Assembly: GCA_024196135.1 (NCBI GenBank)
Contig: JAMQCK010001131.1
Span: 1-11,723 of the forward strand
Length of the DNA stretch: 11,723 nucleotides
From: Pleurotus ostreatus/Saccharomyces cerevisiae fusant
Taxonomy: Eukaryota; Opisthokonta
Direction: 5' to 3'
Shown: positions 7,630 through 11,723 of the stretch, in pieces
Numbering within the stretch: the stretch's first letter is position 1
Layout of the letters: each line of letters opens with the position of its first letter
Notes under the pieces: generated by a model
Seen by the model: only the letters and a program-made list of their open reading frames with translations
Database searches by the model: none
Told to the model about the DNA's origin: nothing
Program-made: the position numbers and the translations under genes

Positions 7630-8944
7630 ATGACGGAAGATGAACGGCTCCCGCAGGAGCTCAAAGAAGCGATACTGAACCAATTGTATGCGGCCGGCGA
7701 TATCCAGTCGTTGGCGACTTGCGCGCTAGCTCACCGATCGCTTTATCCAGTCGCCCAGACCTACCTCTTTCGCGACATATCTTTGCGCGGGACACTGCCT
7801 GCTTCTCGTCTATACCGATCGCTGAAGGAGAACCCGCGTCTCACCGGTTACGTGCGCGTGCTACACGTCGAGGACTCTTCGGAGGAGTGGATCGTCAGAT
7901 CTCACGAGCTTCCTGAGATCCTCTGTGACTTTTACAACATCCAGGAGATGTATTTCCATCCCTCGCCAATCGCATGCGATATGCTCCCGTCTGGACTGCG
8001 TGACGCGCTGCTGGAGACGATATCCCTGCCTTCGATGCGGGTATTAAGCCTTGCATGTGTCATAGACCTGCCTTGGAATATCTTCGCCAATATGTCTCGA
8101 CTCCAGGATCTACGGCTATCATGCGTTAACTTCAACGAGGAGGAGCGCATTGAGCTCATTGACTGGTCGAGCTCCCCGATCCGGTTATATGCCCTCACCC
8201 TGGATGTGAATGGATTTTTTTTCGACGACTTCGTGGAGTGTATCCGCAGGGGACGTGGTCAAATATTCTCCGTCGACCGTCTTCGTAGCTTGAGCCTGCT
8301 CATGTACGGTATGCGATGGCAGGTCGGCATCCCTGACTTGATCGCTCCATGCGCAAATACCTTGGAAAGCTTGGAATTAGGGTGCTCTATGTCAGGTGAG
8401 GCGTCATTTGTGCTCTGAGATGGTCGTGCAGCATGCTGACCGCGTCCCCGGCAGCGGATGAACCCGAAGACTGGAATCTACATGTTCCTTTTCCTCGGCT
8501 AAGACTGCTGGCCCTCCGGCACGTTTCAATTACGCGCTTCGACCCTAGACACTGGGTTTGGCTGTCCCGCTTGCTTGCCGATGCACCGAACGTCACGCAT
8601 ATCGCCGTAGAGGTCCAGCGGCCGATCCCTCGACTGTTCTGCTTGGCCGTCCTGATTGAACGGCTGGCAAAAGTGCTAGTCGGCGATTGCGCATTACCCT
8701 CTCTTAAATCGTTCAGGATCATCTCCCGGAGCCTACATGACGCGCCGTACTATAAAGACGATCAGCAGGATCTGGAGGATCTGGAATGGACGCTGGTCGC
8801 TTTTCGGAGAAGAAGAGTGGACGTGAAGATTGAGAGGTCGTTGTGTGAGTCCGCATTGACCTGTTCCGATTTCGTCTGATACCTCCTCTAGCGCATGGCC
8901 TCGTCCAACCACCGCTGCTCTCCCTAGATTTACTGAACGAGTAA
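7630..8944 (+). CDS. F-box-like protein, tandem copy 1
   Basis: Predicted 402-aa protein. Exons: 7630-8395, 8455-8844, 8892-8944 (TAA). Introns of 59 nt (donor GTGAGG, acceptor GGCAG) and 47 nt (donor GTGAGT, acceptor CTCTAG) are both phase 1. The F-box-like region covers about residues 4-50: RLPQELK, a leucine-rich helix, GDIQSLATCALAHRSLY, then LFRDI. Beyond it come irregular leucine-rich stretches (MRVLSLACVIDLP, LQDLRLSCVNF, LRSLSLLMYG, LESLELGC), likely a degenerate LRR-type substrate-binding part. The last exon encodes only a tail of 17 residues ending PLLSLDLLNE, shared with copy 2, which confirms the splicing. The start was chosen by alignment with copies 2 and 3; an in-frame ATG 60 bp upstream (7570) would add 20 residues with no counterpart. 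Probable SCF ubiquitin-ligase receptor; target unknown. In the first 45 aligned residues, 39 match copy 2. Confidence 0.85.
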
Positions 8945-9032
8945 ACATGTTTGTCTTTTGAGTCTTTTGATCTGTTACCTGAAATGAGTGTTTCTCAGCA
9001 TGCGGTAGCTCGGGTCTCAGATTGAATCTGTG

Positions 9033-9046
9033 CTCGCGCGCGCGAG
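9033..9046. repeat. 14-bp CG palindrome in spacer 1
   Basis: The perfect palindrome CTCGCGCGCGCGAG follows TGTG. At the matching place in the next spacer there is a different perfect palindrome (10673-10682). It lies 257 bp before the start of copy 2. Its role is unknown. Confidence 0.45.
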
Positions 9047-9182
9047 AGAGTTATCTGAGCTTCCCTCGCGACGTGTTTATGGCCAACGAATTTCTCATGG
9101 CGATGCGCGCTTCGGCTAACGCCGACCGAACTGCCATCCGTCCGGCTATCACCGGCGGAGGCATTTGTCACCGACCGCGGTC

Positions 9183-9188
9183 CACGTG
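9183..9188. promoter_or_regulatory. CACGTG box, F-box copy 2
   Basis: CACGTG, 107 bp before the start codon at 9290, in the same 16-base context as copy 1. Both copies are followed by a conserved C/T-rich block ending TTTCATCT. Confidence 0.55.
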
Positions 9189-9289
9189 CGCAAACCTGGC
9201 CTGCCTCTCCCTTTCATCTGACTACGTGGGGCGGCGGTGGCCATCTGTCCCGCGCGCTCTCGGGTCTACGACACAGTTGATCAGCGGCT

Positions 9290-10600
9290 ATGTCGGGAAA
9301 TGAGAGACTCCCGCAGGAGCTCAAAGACGCGATTCTACACCAACTATATTCCGCCGGCGATATCCAGTCGTTGGCGACTTGCACGCTGGCCCACCGATCG
9401 CTATATCCAACTGCACAAGATTATCTCTTCCGTGATGTCTTCTTACACAACTCACTAGTTGCCTCTCGTCTACACCGGTCTCTAAAAGGGAATCCCCGTC
9501 TCATCGCCTATATACGCGTTCTCCGCATAGAGGAATCCGTGCAGGGATGGATCGTCAGCTCTCGTGAGCTTCCCGGAATACTCAATGACGTTCATGCCGC
9601 CCAGGAGTTCCACTTCCATATGACTCCCGTTGCCTACGATGAGCTCCCTCGCCAACTACGTGACGCGCTATCAAGGATGATAGCCCTACCCTCGATGCGG
9701 ACACTCAGTCTCACACACGTTGTTGGGCTTCCCCAGAGCGTCATCGGCAGAGTGTCTCGCCTTCGGGATCTACGGCTAACGTACGTCAGTATCAATGGGT
9801 CGGAGGACGGAAATGACCACTCGAGCCCACCGCTCCAGCTGCTCGACTTCACTGTGCACGGAAGTGGACAATTCTTCGAGAACATCGCGCGGTATCTGCG
9901 CCACGGGGGTCGTCACTTGTTCAAAGTTGACGGTCTCCGCTTCCTTAGCCTGATCACGTACGGTACTCAGTGGCAGACGGGTATCCCAGATGTCATTACT
10001 CCGTGCGCGAATACGCTGCAAAGTCTGGAACTAGGCTGCTCCGTATCAGGTATGAATTCTCCGGGCGTCGTTGCTATACGCGAATCGTGCTCATCTTCTC
10101 CTGCTCACAGCGGACAACCCCTTTGACACCGAGTTACCGAAGCCTCTCCCTCGGCTGAAGCTGCTTGCCCTGCGCGCTGTCAAAATCATCTGCCATGATA
10201 CACGGGCTTGGATATGGCTTTCCCGCTTGATTGCCAAGGCGCCGAATGTGGCGCACGTCGCAGTCGAAGTCCAGTGTCCAGTACCTCGTCTGTTCATCCT
10301 GGCCCGCCTGATTTCCCGGCTGGCCAACGTACTTGTCGGTGATCACGGGCTTCACTGCCTCAGATCATTCAGAGTCATCGCCTCGAGCTCACGTCATTCC
10401 TCGTTTGAATACGACCAGGAAGATCTGGAGGAAATGGAATGGGCGCTGGATATGTTTCGGACGAACAACGTGGATGTGAAAATCGAGAGGGTGGTTGGTG
10501 GGTGCACATCTCCTGGTCAGTTGGTAGTCCACTCATGTTTCCTCCAGATTGTGGACTCGCCATTTCACCGCTGCTCTCTGTAGATCTCCTGGACGAGTGA
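9290..10600 (+). CDS. F-box-like protein, tandem copy 2
   Basis: Predicted 399-aa paralog of copy 1. Exons: 9290-10049, 10111-10497, 10548-10600 (TGA). Introns of 61 nt (donor GTATGA, acceptor TCACAG) and 50 nt (donor GTGGGT, acceptor CTCCAG) are phase 1, at the same places as in copy 1. The F-box-like part opens ERLPQELKDAILHQLY and continues GDIQSLATCTLAHRSLY and YLFRD. The C-terminal half has leucine-rich stretches (LRFLSLITYG, LQSLELGC, LPRLKLLALRAV). The last exon gives a tail ending PLLSVDLLDE, matching copy 1. The start is firm: an in-frame TGA lies 12 bp upstream (9278-9280), and copies 1 and 3 align from this Met. The predicted role is as for copy 1: candidate SCF substrate receptor. 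Confidence 0.85.
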
Positions 10601-10672
10601 CGATGTGTTTTGATTCCTGTGAATGCGTATCTTACAAGCATGTCACGGATTGCGTCTAGGATTATATTTGTG

Positions 10673-10682
10673 CTCTCGAGAG
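10673..10682. repeat. 10-bp palindrome in spacer 2
   Basis: Perfect palindrome CTCTCGAGAG following TGTG, in the same context as the CG palindrome at 9033-9046. It lies 229 bp before the start of copy 3. Confidence 0.4.
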
Positions 10683-10797
10683 GCAATTCTTCGAAGCCTC
10701 TGCGCGACGAACTAAGTACGGCCGACGAGTTTCTTCCTGAGGTTTGTGGCGCAGGTGCGCTCCGGCTGTTGCCGCCAGACACGAGCCCAGCGCAGAC

Positions 10798-10803
10798 CAC
10801 GTG
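10798..10803. promoter_or_regulatory. CACGTG box, F-box copy 3
   Basis: CACGTG, 104 bp before the start codon at 10902. The core CCACGTGCG is kept, while the flanks differ from copies 1 and 2. This suggests the core is under constraint. Confidence 0.5.
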
Positions 10804-10901
10804 CGGATAAATTCGCTTGACTCTTCCTCTCATCTGGCCAGATCTTACGGGTCGGACGGAGACCTGTACTCATTGACTCGGGCTCACCATAGAAATCCTA
10901 C

Positions 10902-11723
10902 ATGTCGGATAAAGAATGGCTCCCGCAGGAGCTTAAGGATACGATCGTAGGCTGCCTATACGCTTCTGGCGACACTCGGTCATTGGCGACCTGCGCGCTC
11001 GCTCACAGCTCCCTCTACCACACGAGCCAGATCCTCCTCTTCCGCGACATCTCGATACGCGGGCCCGCCTCCGCCGCATGCCTGATTCGCACGCTGCAAG
11101 ATCGTCCTCACCTCGGCGCCTACGTGCATAGCCTCTGCGTGGAGGAGCTCGAGCGCAGCAATCAGTGGATCTATCGAGATGAATCACTCGCCGGGATACT
11201 CGACAAGACGCCCGAATTGCGGGAGCTGTACCTCCACCCCTCCTCCGTATACTATGGCGCGCTAACCAAAGAGACGCGCGTCGCCCTCTCCAAGGCGATA
11301 GTGCGGCCCTCATTGCGTACGCTCAGTCTCGCGTGCACCATCGCCCTCCCCATGAAATTCTTCAAGCACCTCTCGCATATACGCGATCTGCGTTTGTCCT
11401 GGATGCTATTGCAGGACGTGGTGGTCCCGCAAACCTCGCCGCCGGTTGAACTGACCGATCTTACGTTGTCCCTGAGCGGGTCGAACTTCATGATATTCTC
11501 GCTGTTCTGCTGGAGGGAGAGCAACCACATGTTTGGGATCGATAATCTGCGGAGCTTGCGCCTCGAGATAGACTCGAGCCATGGGTGGCAGGAAGACGCC
11601 GCTGACATCGTCATGCATTGCTCAAAGACGCTGCAAAGTCTTGAACTCGCGTGCCTGGGAAGCAGTGAGCAAAACCGTCGCCGACCTTGGTCTATTCGTA
11701 CTAAACGCCACGATAGTGGACTT
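10902..11723 (+). CDS. F-box-like protein, tandem copy 3 (cut by window end)
   Basis: N-terminal 254 codons plus one base of a third paralog. Exon 1 is 10902-11664, with no stop in frame. It ends in phase 1 at a GTGAGC donor, exactly as in copies 1 and 2. The intron is probably 11665-11716 (52 nt), with a TACTAAAC branch-like site at 11699-11706 and acceptor GATAG. Exon 2 would then begin TGGACTT, giving Met-Asp where the other copies have Ala-Asp. The F-box-like part reads WLPQELKDTIVGCLY, then GDTRSLATCALAHSSLY and LLFRD. Leucine-rich stretches follow (LRTLSLACTIALP, IRDLRLSW, LRSLRLEI, LQSLELAC). It is more distant from copies 1 and 2 than they are from each other. The gene is intact as far as visible. 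Confidence 0.8.
   Translation, partial: MSDKEWLPQELKDTIVGCLYASGDTRSLATCALAHSSLYHTSQILLFRDISIRGPASAACLIRTLQDRPHLGAYVHSLCVEELERSNQWIYRDESLAGILDKTPELRELYLHPSSVYYGALTKETRVALSKAIVRPSLRTLSLACTIALPMKFFKHLSHIRDLRLSWMLLQDVVVPQTSPPVELTDLTLSLSGSNFMIFSLFCWRESNHMFGIDNLRSLRLEIDSSHGWQEDAADIVMHCSKTLQSLELACLGSSEQNRRRPWSIRTKRHDSGL

Larger units (their letters stand above)
8945..9289. promoter_or_regulatory. Spacer between F-box copies 1 and 2
   Basis: These 345 bp hold the 3' region of copy 1 and the promoter of copy 2. Much of it aligns with the next spacer (10601-10901): TTTTGAT after the stop, TGTGCTC followed by a palindrome, and GGCC(A/G)ACGA(A/G)TTTCT. From about 9143 it aligns with the promoter of copy 1. 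No separate gene is supported. Confidence 0.6.
10601..10901. promoter_or_regulatory. Spacer between F-box copies 2 and 3
   Basis: These 301 bp are homologous to the previous spacer but more diverged and shorter. They contain the palindrome at 10673-10682, the conserved block near 10718-10742, the CACGTG box at 10798 and a CTTCCTCTCATCT block like that in the other two promoters. No gene is supported here. Confidence 0.55.
7488..11723 (+). repeat. Tandem array of about 1.6-kb F-box gene units
   Basis: Three head-to-tail units, with start codons at 7630, 9290 and 10902 (spacings 1660 and 1612 bp). Homology covers promoter, coding sequence, introns and 3' spacer. The left boundary is near 7488, where CGGCTATCACC matches 9143-9153. 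Copies 1 and 2 share an identical 30-base run (7693-7722 and 9353-9382). The array probably arose by unequal crossing over and may continue past the right edge. Confidence 0.8.

Noticed and set aside
1..11723. tRNA, rRNA, CRISPR or transposon
   Set aside because: No cloverleaf-like segment, no regularly spaced short repeats, no terminal inverted repeats and no transposase or reverse-transcriptase motifs were seen by eye.

Overview
This window looks like nuclear DNA of a filamentous basidiomycete, most likely an Agaricomycete. The genes are compact and split by many very short introns (47-86 nt) with GT...AG ends, which could be placed by reading frame and homology. Coding DNA is GC-rich, with C or G in the third codon position. 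The F-box proteins are of the kind that is expanded in mushroom-forming fungi. The genus cannot be told from the sequence.

Layout, left to right: (1) at the left edge, the first 30 codons of a minus-strand gene that runs off the window; (2) 93-788, no supported gene; (3) 789-2262 minus, an F-box/LRR-like protein (two exons, 472 aa); (4) a divergent promoter region of 459 bp; (5) 2722-4001 plus, an FSP1/AIFM2-like FAD-dependent NAD(P)H oxidoreductase (four exons, 372 aa); (6) 4402-5779 minus, a zeta-crystallin-type NADPH:quinone oxidoreductase (seven exons, 341 aa), tail to tail with the previous gene; (7) 6158-7193 minus, an unrecognised 311-aa protein (three exons); (8) a second divergent promoter region of 436 bp; (9) 7630-11723 plus, a tandem array of three related F-box-like genes (402 aa, 399 aa, and a third cut by the right edge).

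How the genes may relate: the two central enzymes both belong to families that reduce quinones with NAD(P)H, so their pairing is suggestive, but nothing in the sequence proves co-regulation. The F-box array is a recent local expansion. The whole unit of about 1.6 kb was copied, coding and spacer together. Each copy keeps the same phase-1 first intron, and the two complete copies also share a second phase-1 intron. Each copy has a CACGTG site 102-107 bp before its start codon. F-box proteins usually act as substrate receptors of SCF ubiquitin ligases; the targets here are unknown. No mobile element, tRNA, rRNA or CRISPR array was seen.
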